Assembly (NCBI RefSeq): GCF_032118995.1
Contig: NC_092657.1
Span: 11,456,891 to 11,520,890 of the forward strand
From: Asterias amurensis
Taxonomy: Eukaryota; Echinodermata; Asteroidea; Forcipulatida; Asteriidae
Length of the DNA: 64,000 bases
Reading direction: 5' to 3'
Shown: one piece after another, positions 11,350-22,440 of the stretch
Layout of the letters: each line of letters opens with the position of its first letter
Position numbering within the stretch: position 1 is the stretch's first letter
The notes under the pieces: generated by a model
Seen by the model: only the letters and a program-made list of their open reading frames with translations
Database searches by the model: none
What the model was told of the DNA's origin: nothing
Made by a program: the position numbers and the translations under genes

Positions 11350-12295
11350 TTTCCTGTGTTTGATTGTTAAAGGAACATTAAAGAATTGGTTTTTGCTAAC
11401 AAGGTAGTTACTGGCAGCGTAAGCAATTTGTGTAATCCACAATATACATAAACTGACAATCCTGTAGAAGTTGAGATCAATTGGCCATCTGGGTCACGGG
11501 AAAATAGTGGATTTTTTTTTACACATTTTGCATTGCATCAATGCCAAATTAAAAATGAATAAAACGCTCTCTGAGCGACAAACTCCAAACGCGAAATTAG
11601 ATTATTTATTTCTCATCAAATATGACATTTCAGACAAAAATTTTCACAGGATTTGTTCAATTATCATCATCAATAGACCGTGTAAGTTTTATATAAATCT
11701 GTGATCTTTACGATTTTTGTTTCTTACCAATTCTGTAACGTCTCGAAAACTATTTGAAAATACGACACACGTGATTGTGAACAATAGCTTTTCCGTTCTG
11801 TTGTTAGTACCGCCCTTTGTTGTTTTCGAAATTTATGTCAAAGCAACTAATTTGTACTATTTGGTAATGAAAGTTCAATGGGGCATACCTTATATCTAGA
11901 AAGTCAACACTTTATTTAATTGACTCTTTGAACTCGGTAGCCTTCATATAAATTACATAATGTTTAAAAAATACCTTACATTTCCGAGTTTTTTTTTCAG
12001 CAGTAATTGTATCTTCTTATAGGCTTGAATTGAGTCTATGGACTGAAAGGTGTTTGGTTGATAGCTCGTTTGGCTAATTAATCAAACTTATGGTTAGACT
12101 CCTACATAATCTTTCGACAGTATAAAGCATTTGAAGAAGCCTCTCACTTTGAAAATAAATAAATAAAATACAAAAAGTTTGTAAACCCAGTGTTTATTCA
12201 AAACTAAAGGGATGCTTTGGCTTGGATCGGGAGAGTTGGTATGTGATAAGTGTCTTGAACCGTTCGTTAGAAAGATGGTTTTGAACTAGACTAAC
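11350..12295. other. No gene recognised
   Basis: AT-rich, without recognisable domain, splice-flanked exon or repeat that I could match elsewhere in the window. Confidence 0.45.
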
Positions 12296-12600
12296 TATAT
12301 TAATCAATCAATCAATCAATCAATTAATCAAAGGTCATTTGTACAGCGCCAAAACAAGAGTTTGTTCTAAAACGCTGAGACACAGTTGAATGGAACAGTT
12401 TAGCTTTAAGGAGTGTCTTGAATGAGGTGAATGAGCCTGTATAGGAAGCTTATTCCACATTTTGAGTGATCTCTCTGCAAAAGTAAAATAGTGAGTTATT
12501 GGCACAACAGAAATGGAGAACGAAGTTGTCTTTGTTGAGATCTTAATTCGAGCATGTCCATGATATATAATACACACAAATGTGCTTAGAAATTGCACGG
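12296..12600 (-). mobile_element. LINE 3' end fragment
   Basis: On the minus strand the translation includes FAERSLKMWNKLPIQAHS and, after a one-base frame change, SFKTLLKAKLFHS. This is the usual last block of CR1/L2-like reverse transcriptase proteins. It is followed by 'ggcgctgtacaaatgacc' and a (GATT)n tail (12301-12325 as AATC on the plus strand), a typical non-LTR 3' terminus. Confidence 0.65.
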
Positions 12601-12860
12601 TTGTCCTTTTACTGTGCGAACCAACACGGTCGATCATTCTATGGAGCCATAAATTTGACTCCATAAAATGGAGCGTCATAGTTCACGACCTAACCTACAG
12701 GAAAACCGTGCATTTTCGATGCGTATTAATGTGGGGATCATTATATTCTACTTTCATAACATTCAAACGGTTTTATAACATTCAAACGGTTTGAAATGAT
12801 TTTCATTGACCAACTCGCCCGATCCGATGCAACATGTACTTTCGAATAAATGACATTATT
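12580..12860. mobile_element. MITE family C, partial copy
   Basis: Carries 'aattgcacggtt', the degenerate palindromic core ('acacggtcgatcatt', 'tttgactcc'), 'ggatcattatattctactt' and the 'gaccaactcgcccgatcc' end. Outer ends are eroded. A short duplication of 'ataacattcaaacggtttt' lies at 12758-12790. Confidence 0.7.
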
Positions 12861-12892
12861 AAATTTAGGTTTCAGTCTTCATGGTAAAACAC

Positions 12893-13172
12893 CTTAAATA
12901 CAGTGGACACTATTGGTGATTATCAAAGACCAGTCTTCTCACTTGCTGTATCTCAACATATGCATAAAATAACAAACCTGTGAAAACTTTAGCTCAGTTG
13001 GTCGTCAAAGTTGCGAGATAATAAAGAAAAAAAAAAAAAAAAAAAAAAATCACCCTCATCACACGAAGTTGTGTGCCTTCAGATGCTTGATTTCGAGACC
13101 TCAAATTGTAAACTTGAGGTCTCGAAATCAAGTTCGTGGAAAATTACTTCTCTCAAGGAAAACTACGTCACT
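12893..13172. mobile_element. MITE family A, 3'-truncated copy
   Basis: Starts 'ttaaatacagtggacactattgg', runs through 'caaacctgtgaaaa', an A-run (13022-13049), 'cacacgaagttgtgtg' and the central 'cctcaaattgtaaacttgag' hairpin, then breaks off after 'aactacgtcactt'. The right end is missing, apparently replaced by the next element. Confidence 0.8.
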
Positions 13173-13527
13173 TGTTTTATATTATAACACCCCTTGCAAG
13201 TATTCTGCCTGCTCATTGGTTTACAGCGCGTCACATGACATGTCTTAGTTTTGCTAGACGACGGCCGTGTGATAGTGCGTCGGTTTGCCATGCGCTAGTC
13301 CGAAGACTAGCACACGGCGTGCAGTACCCAGACGTCCGTTGCGTGTACGAGGATGATAAATTATTAGTCTGTAACCATTTCGGATTGCACGACACTACAT
13401 GCAACACAGTAAGTAAAAGTGTTTGCAATCTGTATTCGCGTCGTCCGTGGATTGTAGCATTCAGGTCTGTAACTTAATAATAATAGTACAGTATTTAGAA
13501 ACGTTGGGGGTGTTATAAAACAAATAT
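13171..13527. mobile_element. Inverted-repeat element of about 350 bp
   Basis: Ends 'ttttatattataacacccc' and 'gggggtgttataaaa' are inverted. The GC-rich centre holds a second hairpin around 'gctagtccgaagactagc'. There is no transposase. A perfect 'acattccttaaaaggaatgt' hairpin follows at 13540-13560. Confidence 0.55.
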
Positions 13528-13648
13528 TTTAATAAAAAACATTCCTTAAAAGGAATGTTTTTTTTACAACGCACAAGCCTAACAAATGCACTTGGATATG
13601 TGATCAATTTGAAATTTCAACATTACAACGCACTGCTGTTTGACACAC

Positions 13649-14822
13649 ACTGTACAAAAATTGGGTAAAAAAATGCCCAACATTTTACCCATTTAAGGGC
13701 GAATAGTGAACTCCTCCAACTTTTGGGCAAAGTATTACCCATCAAAGTTGGGCGCTCTGATTGCCAAATAATTGGGTAATATTTCATCATCAATAGTTGG
13801 GTATATTTTGGTAACCAACAGATGGGTAATTTTTTGTTTACCCATTTTCTGGGTATTTAATAATTATCAATTACCCACTTATTGGGCGATGATTTTATTC
13901 TCGATCTAGTTAAAATGTTTAACCATTTTCGGTGTTATTCAACAAATGGTGAATGTATTTAACCCTTTGATTTACAGTTTCTCCTGTGATACATCATACA
14001 ATCAGGCATATAAAATATATTTTCCACGATGGCAAACGGTGGTGAGTTGTGACCTTGGCATCTCTCTCAAAATCGTGAGGGTGCTCAGTGGTTTGTAGAT
14101 GCTTTGGAAGGTTAGTTTTTAACTAAATAAAGTTTGTTTCCTGTTCAGTTGTTGTACACAGTCGTGACAGTTGCAGCGCAAGCAATGCAGTGATAGTTCC
14201 ATGCTTGTATTTCATACACAAAGCAACACAACAACCACGCATATATGCCACAACCGGCGTTGCACATAATGGCATGATAAAACTGAAACTATCACAGTAG
14301 TGTCAATGTGTTGCTCGCTCTGCAATTGTCACGACTATATGTACGACTGAATAGAAAACACAACTTCATATTTAGTTAAAAACTCACCTTCAAATTGGAT
14401 CTATATCTACTGGACAACCCCGCTTGTCACAGCCACTCCTCCACTCGCCATGTTGGAAAATATCTTTGTTCTACTGTTTAATGCCCAACTTGTTGGCAAC
14501 TCTTTAATCGTGGTGCGCATGATCGGACGATTTTGACCAACTAATGTGCATAATTTTAACCAACAATCGAGATTAATTAAAATTACCAAAAAGTTGCCCA
14601 ATAAATAAGCAAAAGTGTAACCAACAGTTATGATGAATTCAGATTACGAAATATTTTCCCAACACTTGCCCAACTTTTGTTCCGCTTTTTAAACAAAGAA
14701 TGGGCAAACAAAATGTTTGCCCGACAAGACCAATTATTTGTTTTGTTCGGCAATTATTGACCAATAATTGTTGAAGTTACTTTGCCCAACAAATGATTTG
14801 ACCAACGTTTTTGCAGTGCAAT
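13649..14822. mobile_element. Large foldback element with TTGGGTAA-rich arms
   Basis: The outer arms are rich in 'ttgggtaa/ttacccaa' and 'gcccaac' words (13655-13890 and 14560-14820, inverted). Inner arms match over about 120 bp: 'aaggttagtttttaactaaa' through 'gtcgtgacagttgcag' at 14107-14190, complementary to 14300-14395. The centre is near 14235. No coding capacity was seen. The element is nearly all inverted repeat. Confidence 0.75.
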
Positions 14823-14984
14823 TAGCCAATTTAAATGCAATTATTATAAGGGCTTTTCGGATTGGTAATTTAATGTCCATGCGTTGGCGACGCTACTCTA
14901 ATGTATGTTTGTTTTATGGAAACAGATCTAGACAGTTTAAATGAGATATGAAATTGTCTACCTAAAAAAACTATACTAATATCC

Positions 14985-15276
14985 CAACCAGCTGTTAGTT
15001 CTATTGAGCTTACTTGTATGAGCATGAATAGTCAGGCCATCGGCTTCTAGCCTGATTCACTCCACTGCAGGAGGAAAGCATCTTCACTAATACTCAATCT
15101 CACTCTCTCTTAATCTTAATCGCCAAGCCATGCCCCTGTATGTACTAAGTTCATCTCTCCATCTTCTGTTTTGTCGCTCTCTTTTCCATGTCCACTTTTT
15201 TGGAGTCCAACCCCAAAAAGCTCACAACGTTTATTTTTACGACGCGCTTGTCGAAACACATTCTGAAGAAACTTAT
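14985..15276. repeat. Dispersed repeat R1, copy 1
   Basis: Shares 'ccaaccagctgttagtt', 'ttctagcctgattcactcca', 'gcaggaggaaagc' and 'tttttacgacgcgcttgtcg' with 24225-24510. It has no coding frame and may be the 3' part of a retroelement. Confidence 0.65.
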
Positions 15277-15389
15277 CACAGCAGTGGACTATGGCGTGTC
15301 AAACGTTGCATTATTCGATAATGTACAATATATGTGCGATGTTTCTCATATATATGCGATAATTGTCACATATGTGCGATATTCATTTG

Positions 15390-15720
15390 ATGTATGCAAT
15401 AAATGTAATATATATGCAATAAATGTAATATATATGCAATAAATGTAATATATGCAATAAATGTAATATATATGCAATAAATTGTAATATATGTGCGATA
15501 AATTGTAAAATATGTGCGATAAATTGTAATATATGTGCGATAAATTGTAATATATGTGCGATAAATTGTAATATATGTGCGATAAATTGTAATATATGTG
15601 CGATAAATTGTAATATATGTGCGATAAATTGTAATATATGTGCGATAAATTGTAATATATGTGCGATAAATTGCAATATATATGCGATAATTTTTAATAT
15701 ATGTGCGATAATTTTGTAGT
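15390..15720. repeat. 21-bp minisatellite in left arm of foldback
   Basis: More than ten units close to 'gtgcgataaattgtaatatat'. As 21 is a multiple of three, the repeat reads open in several frames with a 7-residue period, giving the spurious frames at 15366-15767. The shorter units at the left end have 'aaatgtaatatatatgcaat'. Confidence 0.92.
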
Positions 15721-16623
15721 ATATTATATGCGATAATTTGTATGCGATGTTTTGTGACGGTATACATATGCGATAATTTAATATACTTGTGCGATGTTCG
15801 TTCTTATATATGTGCGAAAACGGAATTGTGGGATATAGTATGACTTCCTGTCCACTTGATCCCCGTATCCGTAATGTTTTAGATCGGGCCAGACTATACT
15901 CTGGACGGTATAGTATGGTTCCTATGGTTCAATGAGATTGGCGTAGGGTTTATAGTGATGGTCAGGGTACGAGACTCGAGCAGCGTATTTCCGAAATAGC
16001 CAGCCAGCCGCGTATTCGGATAATAGAACACATACAGTACAGGGAGGTGACAAAATGTTGCATTTTGCTCAAATCTGAAGGTGAAGATCTGTTTTACTCA
16101 GACGAATTCTGCAATATTAGCATAATTTAGATATATTAATTGATAATATGTCAATTTCATAGCTTCACATGATTAAAAAAATAATTTATAAAAAGTGAAA
16201 AACATTAACAAAACGTCAAAAAATGACCCGCAAACAAAAAGGCAAAAATTTTTATTTTGTATTTTTTGCATTTTTTAATATGTCAAAAAACATCACTGTG
16301 AAATACAAAACCATAACTATAAATGTGGTGCTTAATATTCCAAAAATTTGAAAAATGATTTTGCAAACAAGACACAGTTGAATTTTTATAGCACAAGAAC
16401 TTTTAAATTTTATTGACAACAATTAAAAATAATCAATCATTAGTGTTTCAGATATAGCTCGGTAATTTACTAACTTTAACTGTTCTACAATTTAAAGTCA
16501 CCTGGAAATAGAAGTGTTTTTCTTTCAAACATTAGAGTATATTATGCTTACGAACAATAAAACAATTTATTTAGTAATTGATAAGACAAACATTTTCTTT
16601 TTATTGCAGAATCAATAACAGTT

Positions 16624-16940
16624 GACCAATTTAGCCAGCTCAAAATTTGATACGTTTAGTCTATCTTCCTTCAAGATTCTGGAACAAGAAAGCAACTTTT
16701 TGTCTTAACGAAGGGTTCAAATTCTTTTCAAATTGTGTTTAAGTCCACCGTCTATGTAATTGGGCAGAATGTACATTGACAATGGCGTCAGAATAACTGT
16801 GGTTAATTAACCACTAGATAGTGAACCAAATTTACCCAGCTCCAAAATTTGATACGCCCACTATATTAGTCTTGAAAGTTCTGGATTACAAATTAAATGT
16901 TTTGTTTTAACGAAGGGTATAAATTCTTTTCAAGTTATGG
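16624..16940. repeat. Direct repeat in foldback spacer
   Basis: About 115 bp at 16624-16738 recurs at 16822-16940: both contain 'agctc(c)aaaatttgatacg', 'ttctgga', 'ttttaacgaaggg' and 'aaattcttttcaa'. The preceding 16498-16590 stretch resembles 53704-53800. Confidence 0.65.
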
Positions 16941-17559
16941 TTTTGTATTTCACAGTGATGATTTTCTGACATATTAAAAAGTGCAAAAAATACAAAAAAA
17001 AAATTTTTGCCTTTTTGTTTGCGGGTCATTTTTTGACGTTTTGTTAATGTTTTTCACTTTTTATAAATTATTTTTTTAATCATGTGAAGCTATGAAATTG
17101 ACATATTATCAATTAACATATCTAAATTATGCTAATATTGCAGAATTCGTTCGAGTAAAACAGATCTTCACCTTCAGATTTGAGCAAAATGCAACATTTT
17201 GTCACCTCCCTGTACTGTATGTGTTCTATTATCCGAATACGCGGCTGGCTGGCTACTTCGGAAATACGCTGCTCGAGTCTCGTACCCTGACCATCACTAT
17301 AAACCCTACGCCAATCTCATTGAACCATAGGAACCATACTATACCGTCCAGAGTATAGTCTGGCCCGATCTAAAACATTACGGATACGGGGATCAAGTGG
17401 ACAGGAAGTCATACTATATCCCACAATTCCGTTTTCGCACATATATAAGAACGAACATCGCACATGTACATCAAATTATCGCATATGTATACCGTCACAA
17501 AACATCGCATACAAATGATCGCATATAATATACTACAAAATTATCGCACATATATTAAA

Positions 17560-17830
17560 AATTATCGCATATATATTGCAAATTATCGCACATATATTGC
17601 AAATTATTGCACATATATTACAATTTATCGCACATATATTACAATTTATCGCACATATATTACAATTTATCGCACATAATATTACAATTTATCGCACATA
17701 TATTACAATTTATCGCACATATATTACAATTTATTGCATATATATTACATTTATTGCACATATATTACATTTATTGCATATATATTACATTTATTGCATA
17801 TATATTACATTTATTGCATACATCAAATGA
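17560..17830. repeat. 21-bp minisatellite in right arm of foldback
   Basis: Inverted counterpart of 15390-15720 with fewer canonical units ('acaatttatcgcacatatatt'), so the two arms have changed copy number independently since they formed. Confidence 0.9.
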
Positions 17831-17925
17831 ATATCGCACATATGTGACAATTATCGCATATAATATATGAGAAACATCGCACATATATTGTACATTATCG
17901 AATAATGCAACGTTTGACACGCCAT

Positions 17926-18140
17926 AGTGGACACTATTGGTATTAATTGTCAAAGACTAGCTTTCACAGTTAGTATATCTCAAGATAAGCATAAAAGTAA
18001 CAAACCTGTGAAAAATTGAGCTCACTCGGTCATCGAACCTGCGAAATAATAAGAAAGAAAAAAAAACCTTGTCACACAAAGTTGTGTGGGTTTGATTGGT
18101 TGATTTTGAGACCTCAAGTTCTAAATCTGAGGATCAAGTC
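17926..18140. mobile_element. MITE family A, interrupted and truncated copy
   Basis: Runs from 'ggacactattggt' through 'caaacctgtgaaaa', 'cacacaaagttgtgtg' and 'gacctcaagttctaaatctgag', then stops. Its left terminus was split off by the foldback element (residual 'gcagtggac' at 15281-15289). Confidence 0.8.
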
Positions 18141-18540
18141 AGTTAATAATTTTGCAACTTTAATTGCGAATCATGATCCCATTTTTGGGCAGTAGGTCGG
18201 ATAGGTCATTTCATGGTAGGCTACAAACGACGATTTGTAGTATCTTGTACGTCAAAATCACCTCAAAGTCTACATCCAAAACTCCTGTTCTCAACTGTGT
18301 TTTTATAAAACCAGCCTTGAACAAGTATAACCCTAACGCTATACCCTCCACAAACGATTAGCTCAAAAGTAAAGTGGCAAAACTTTAATGACTTCTCATG
18401 ACTTTGCGCAGTGTCTTCAAGTTGAGGAAAAAAAATCCCTGACTTTGCGCAGAGTCTACAAATTCAAAAATGTCAAAAAATGAATTAAATCAAATATTTG
18501 TAGTTATTATTAGTATTCGCGGAAAACGGTCCATTCCAGT
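18141..18540. other. Probable 3' flank or UTR of the Cys-rich gene; nothing else seen
   Basis: Lies immediately 3' (minus strand) of the stop at 18541-18543. There is no canonical AATAAA close to the stop. Two 'tgactttgcgcag(t/a)gtct' copies occur near 18400 and 18440. Confidence 0.35.
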
Positions 18541-19429
18541 CTAATTATCATACGAGAATACCGCACAAACTACCGTCGGGTCGTTTGGATTGGCGACAGT
18601 GTACTGGCATACGGTTTCATCCAAAGTGGCTTCGCATCCCTCGGTCATTTCATTGGGAACAGGCAAACTGCAAACGATACAACACAACTTTGGGTATGAA
18701 CTAAATTACTAACCAAACTTTTTTTTCTTTTTTAAGTAAAGTTGCAGAAGTTTTGTGGTGTAAACTAAAAAGGTTTATTTCGCTTGTAGTTGCCATACCG
18801 CCTCAAAGCCGGAAAAAAAATCAACATGTGCGACACAAAATAGCACAACCACTGAAGCAAATGGGTATTTGAAGCTAAATGCACTGGCCACCTGGTAATT
18901 GTCAAAAACTAATTCTAACTTGGTTTATCCCAATATAAAATATGAAAGGGATGAAGAAAACTGACTGACAAGTCTTTAAGGCGTGCCCACGCAGTCAGAA
19001 GACCAACCTAACACTAATTCATAACAAACACTCTCATCTGCGCGCCTTCGAAATGTTCAACTACCCGATTGTTGAACAATCTCCAAGTATCCATTATAAA
19101 GTGTCACTCTTTGCCTAATTTCAAGAAATCTATTAACACTTATTTGTATCAGTCGTAGTTGTTGTTAAAAGCCGTTGGCTTGCTCACTTTTTAGCAATTA
19201 GACCTTGTTGAAAAAGGGCGCTTTATAAATGCTCTGTTTTATTTATGTATGTGAGACTACTGGAGGTAAAATGTAAACTGCTTTAATGGCATCATGTTAA
19301 ACAATAAACAATAGAAACGAGAATAAACAAGAAATACTTACTTGAAGCAAACATCCTGCACATATCCGGTTTCAAAACAAGTATACGTCCTGCATTCTCT
19401 GACGACTTCTGAGAATGGTTCACAGGGAG
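18541..19429 (-). CDS. Last two exons of a cysteine-rich, probably secreted protein
   Basis: Two minus-strand segments form a spliced frame. The upstream exon at 19342-19429 (acceptor 'ttgaag', phase 1) encodes PCEPFSEVVRECRTYTCF, ETGYVQDVCF and ends at a 'gtaagt' donor in phase 2. The terminal exon at 18541-18667 follows a 'cag' acceptor and completes the split codon as N. It continues LPVPNEMTEGCEATLDETV, CQYTVANPNDPTVVC, AVFSYDN, then TAG at 18541-18543. Matching phases and the clean frame through both exons make chance unlikely. The 71 residues hold 7 cysteines, typical of an extracellular domain. I do not recognise the family. Upstream exons must lie at higher coordinates and were not found. 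MITE B (19438-19803) ends only about 10 bases before the upstream exon. Confidence 0.7.
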
Positions 19430-19437
19430 CTTCAATA

Positions 19438-19803
19438 TTAAAACACTTTCGGTATTACAGTATTTTTCCAAAGGCCCACACTTCGTGTATCACAACTGAT
19501 ATATAAAATAACAACCCCGTGAAAATGTAGGCTCAATCGGTCATCGGAGTCGGGAGAAAATAACGGGGAAAACCCACCCTTGTTTCCGACTGTTTCGCCG
19601 TGTCACGACATGTGTTTAAAAAAAATCCGTAATTTTCGAGATCGAGATTTGATAATTGTTTTAATGTTTTCTCAAAAAGTAAAGCATTTCATTGAATAAT
19701 ATTTCAAGAGAAGTTTTTCACCATTACCTTCTGTAAACCCTGTAAGATATTTGTAAATCTGTGAACTTTTTTTCTGTTCCGAAAGTGTCCAATGGCTTTA
19801 GTT
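19438..19803. mobile_element. MITE family B, copy 2 (inverted relative to copy 1)
   Basis: Matches 2642-3018 in reverse complement: 'cactttcggta' end, 'aaggcccacacttcgtgta', 'cggtcatcggagtcgggag', 'ctttctgttccgaaagtgtcc'. The left terminus is shortened to 'ttaaaacactttcgg'. It abuts the splice acceptor of the 19342-19429 exon. Confidence 0.8.
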
Positions 19804-19849
19804 GAGTGAAGTTTGCTGGTGGCACGATTAATTAAACTGATCATCCGTT

Positions 19850-20060
19850 TTCGTTCAGCCATTATACACTTTGGTACAGAAAGGGGGAAAAAAGTTCACA
19901 GATTTACAAATAACTCACCGGGTTCACAGAAGGTAATGGTGATAGACTTCTCTTGCAATATTATTCCATATAATGCTTTACTTTTTGAGAAAAAAACATT
20001 AAAACAATATCAATTCTCGATAGCGAAAATTACGGAAGTCATTATTTGATCAGACACGTG
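19850..20060. mobile_element. MITE family B, truncated copy 3
   Basis: Same orientation as 2642-3018, from 'cagccattatacactttggtacag' to 'caattctcgatagcga'. The right half is absent. It lies about 50 bp from copy 2 in the opposite orientation. Confidence 0.75.
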
Positions 20061-20480
20061 TTTAAGCACAATTTATTTTCTCTATTTGAGTGTCTTGTAG
20101 TCAGTCCATGTACATGAAAACTACTATTTTTATTCGTTGTAAGCAAAATTGTATGCAAAATAAATTGGACGCTTCATTCTTAGTGCAGCCTTTCGCAAGT
20201 TGAAATTTTATTTGGTCTTAAATCTGTTTAAAGATTTGGTTTGCTTTAGGCTCATCTAGCTCTGAGCACGGAGCTATCAATGACAACTTTTTATCAACTT
20301 TTTATTTAAAATAATATTTATATATTCTCATAACGTTCAGATTTCTTTTGTGAACACTACTTAAAGATTCTTCTAACATTCTTATAAGATTCTTATAAGA
20401 CTGCTCTTAGCAGCTCAATACAGGTTCTTATAAAATTTTAATAAGATTCTTATAATATAAGATTCTTATGAGAGTATTTC
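20061..20480. other. No gene recognised
   Basis: AT-rich. Repeated 'attcttataagattcttata' phrases near 20370-20470 lead into the GC-richer minisatellite. Confidence 0.45.
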
Positions 20481-20489
20481 GTACAGGCC

Positions 20490-21260
20490 GTGGACCCCAT
20501 GGGATCCTCCATGGGATCCTACATGGGACCCCATGGGATCCCATGGGATCCTCCATGGGATCCTACATGGGACCCCATGGGATCCTACATGGGACCCCAT
20601 GGGATCCTACATGGGATCCCATGGGATCCTACATGGGATCCCATGGGATCCTACATGGGATCCCATGGGATCCTACATGGGACCCCATGGGATCCTCCAT
20701 GGGACCCCATGGGATCCTCCATGGGATCCTACATGGGACCCCATGGGATCCCATGGGATCCTCCATGGGATCCTACATGGGACCCCATGGGATCCTACAT
20801 GGGACCCCATGGGATCCTACATGGAATCCCATGGGATCCTACATGGGACCCCATGGGATCCTACATGGGATCCCATGGGATCCTACATGGGATCCCATGG
20901 GATCCTACATGGGACCCCATGGGATCCTACATGGGACCCCATGGGATCCTACATGGGATCCCATGGGATCCTACATGGGATCCCATGGGGTTCCTCCATG
21001 GGATCCCATGGGATCCTATATGGGACCCCATAGGATCCTACATGGGACCCATGGGGTTCCTACATGGGATCCCATGGGGATTCTCCATGGGATCCCATGG
21101 GGTTCCTACATGGGATCCCATGGGGTTCCTTCATGGGATCCCCATACGATTTCCCATGGGATACCCATACAATTTCCCATGACAATTCACCATGGGTTTC
21201 CCATGCCCAATTCACCATGGGAATCCCATGGGAAAATTTCCCATGGGATTCTCATGGGAC
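20490..21260. repeat. 22-bp minisatellite of ATGGGATCC words
   Basis: The main unit is 'gatcctacatgggatcccatgg' split as 10 + 12 bases around repeated 'atgggatcc', with variants (gacccc, cctcc). Units are partly self-complementary and contain many CCATGG and GGATCC palindromes. Since 22 is not a multiple of three and no unit encodes a stop, all three forward frames stay open (up to 290 codons) with a 22-residue period. Rightwards the repeat decays to 'catggggttcct' and 'cccatacgatttcccatggg'. Confidence 0.93.
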
Positions 21261-22440
21261 ATTTCTGTAAGGGACCAGACAATGGGTTGGAGATGTCCAT
21301 GTACAGCCAACCCTCGAGTTTGCCAAAGCCAATACAATAATATGCTACTGCCATAACAAGTTGAAGTGGTGACTATTATTCTTAAATTTGAAATCATCGC
21401 CAACTTATTTTGTATCTACATCTAATTATTACATTAGGACCTGTGTTTACAGAGATGCTTACACTTACACGATTTGTTCATAAAGGTACCGCGAAATCAT
21501 GCTGACCGGCTCGCAATCACACAAAACACAACGCAAAATTACATCGTAGTACACAGTAGTACTCAAACACACTATATCCAGTGTTTTCAATATACAGGCC
21601 TAGTAGTCTTGTTACTTTGCTTGCAACGAACTATAATGCAAGAAACATTGAACGCTAGAGGGATTTCCTAAACAATGTGATATAGCGGGAGAGCCGCCCT
21701 CCGTTGGAAAATTTGCGCAACAGTTTACGAAATTAGTTACAACCGCCTTGAGATTAAGACTTTCGGGAGAATCTGGTGTCCGAAAATTGCAATACTAACC
21801 AGCGTACAACATTGGCGCCGTTGCTGGTACCTTGCGAATGTCAACAACGTGGTGAATTTTCAGCAGTTCCTTGGGAATATTTAGCGTGTTTAAGAAAAAC
21901 TACATAACGTGTTGGCTTCATTGTTCAAACATGAAACATTATGGATACCTTGGATGTACAAAAAAAGGTATAGTTTTACTGTTTAATGTAAGATGTTTTT
22001 CCTATTGATTTTGTTTTATTCTGTTGTATTTTGGGGGATTATTTTGCATGGCGGTCGTGCAAAAACGCAATATTTGTTATTGTTTAATATGCGGTTGTGT
22101 TTTGACTTATTGCGTGAAAAGGGCTAGGATTAATCTTTTTGTAACTTAAAAAAAAACTAGTCAAAATATAAACTGGACCGGAGACACAGTTATCATAATT
22201 TACATGGATCTTTGGTTGTTGTTTATTGCAGTGGAAACAACTTGGGTTTATATCTACCCAGATAAGCCGATTATTACACAGTGGTTTTCGGCCTCACCAT
22301 TGTTCCTTTGTTATACAGTGGGTCTTCCTCAAGACCCGGTGGTTGAGAAGAACGCGTTCCACTCCGTAGATTTTCTTTTGTTCAATTTGTCACGTGAAGG
22401 AACGCGTCGCGACGCAGTCGTTCCCGTGACATAGTTTATC
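21261..22440. other. No gene; possible LTR/primer-binding remnant near 21810
   Basis: At 21813-21827 'tggcgccgttgctgg' follows '...gcgtaca' closely, resembling an LTR end (CA) plus a tRNA primer-binding site. No opposite LTR, gag or pol was found. Near 22320-22420, two 'gaacgcgt' words flank a hairpin-like stretch. Confidence 0.3.

Larger units (their letters stand above)
15290..17925. mobile_element. Giant foldback element with 1 kb inverted arms
   Basis: The left arm (about 15290-16318) and right arm (about 16933-17925) are near-perfect inverted copies, starting 'atggcgtgtcaaacgttgc' on each strand. Both flanks read AGTGGAC (15283-15289 and 17926-17932), extendable to AGTGGACT/AGTGGACA, a 7-8 bp target duplication. 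The right flank continues as a family A MITE ('ggacactattgg'), so insertion was into that MITE's end. Each arm contains a 21-bp minisatellite. The 614-bp spacer has a direct repeat but no transposase. A 7-8 bp duplication would fit hAT-like or P-like mobilisation; this is inference. Confidence 0.88.

Noticed and set aside
15366-15767. 133- and 97-codon overlapping minus-strand open frames
   Set aside because: Pure products of the 21-bp minisatellite (7-residue period IYRTYIT/FIAHILQ); several frames are open at once.
17464-17870. Plus-strand frames of 71-87 codons
   Set aside because: Inverted copy of the same minisatellite in the other arm of the foldback element.
20468-21340. 290-, 230- and 166-codon open frames as a repetitive protein
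   Set aside because: All three frames of a 22-bp repeat stay open; no signal peptide, flanking exon or codon evidence.
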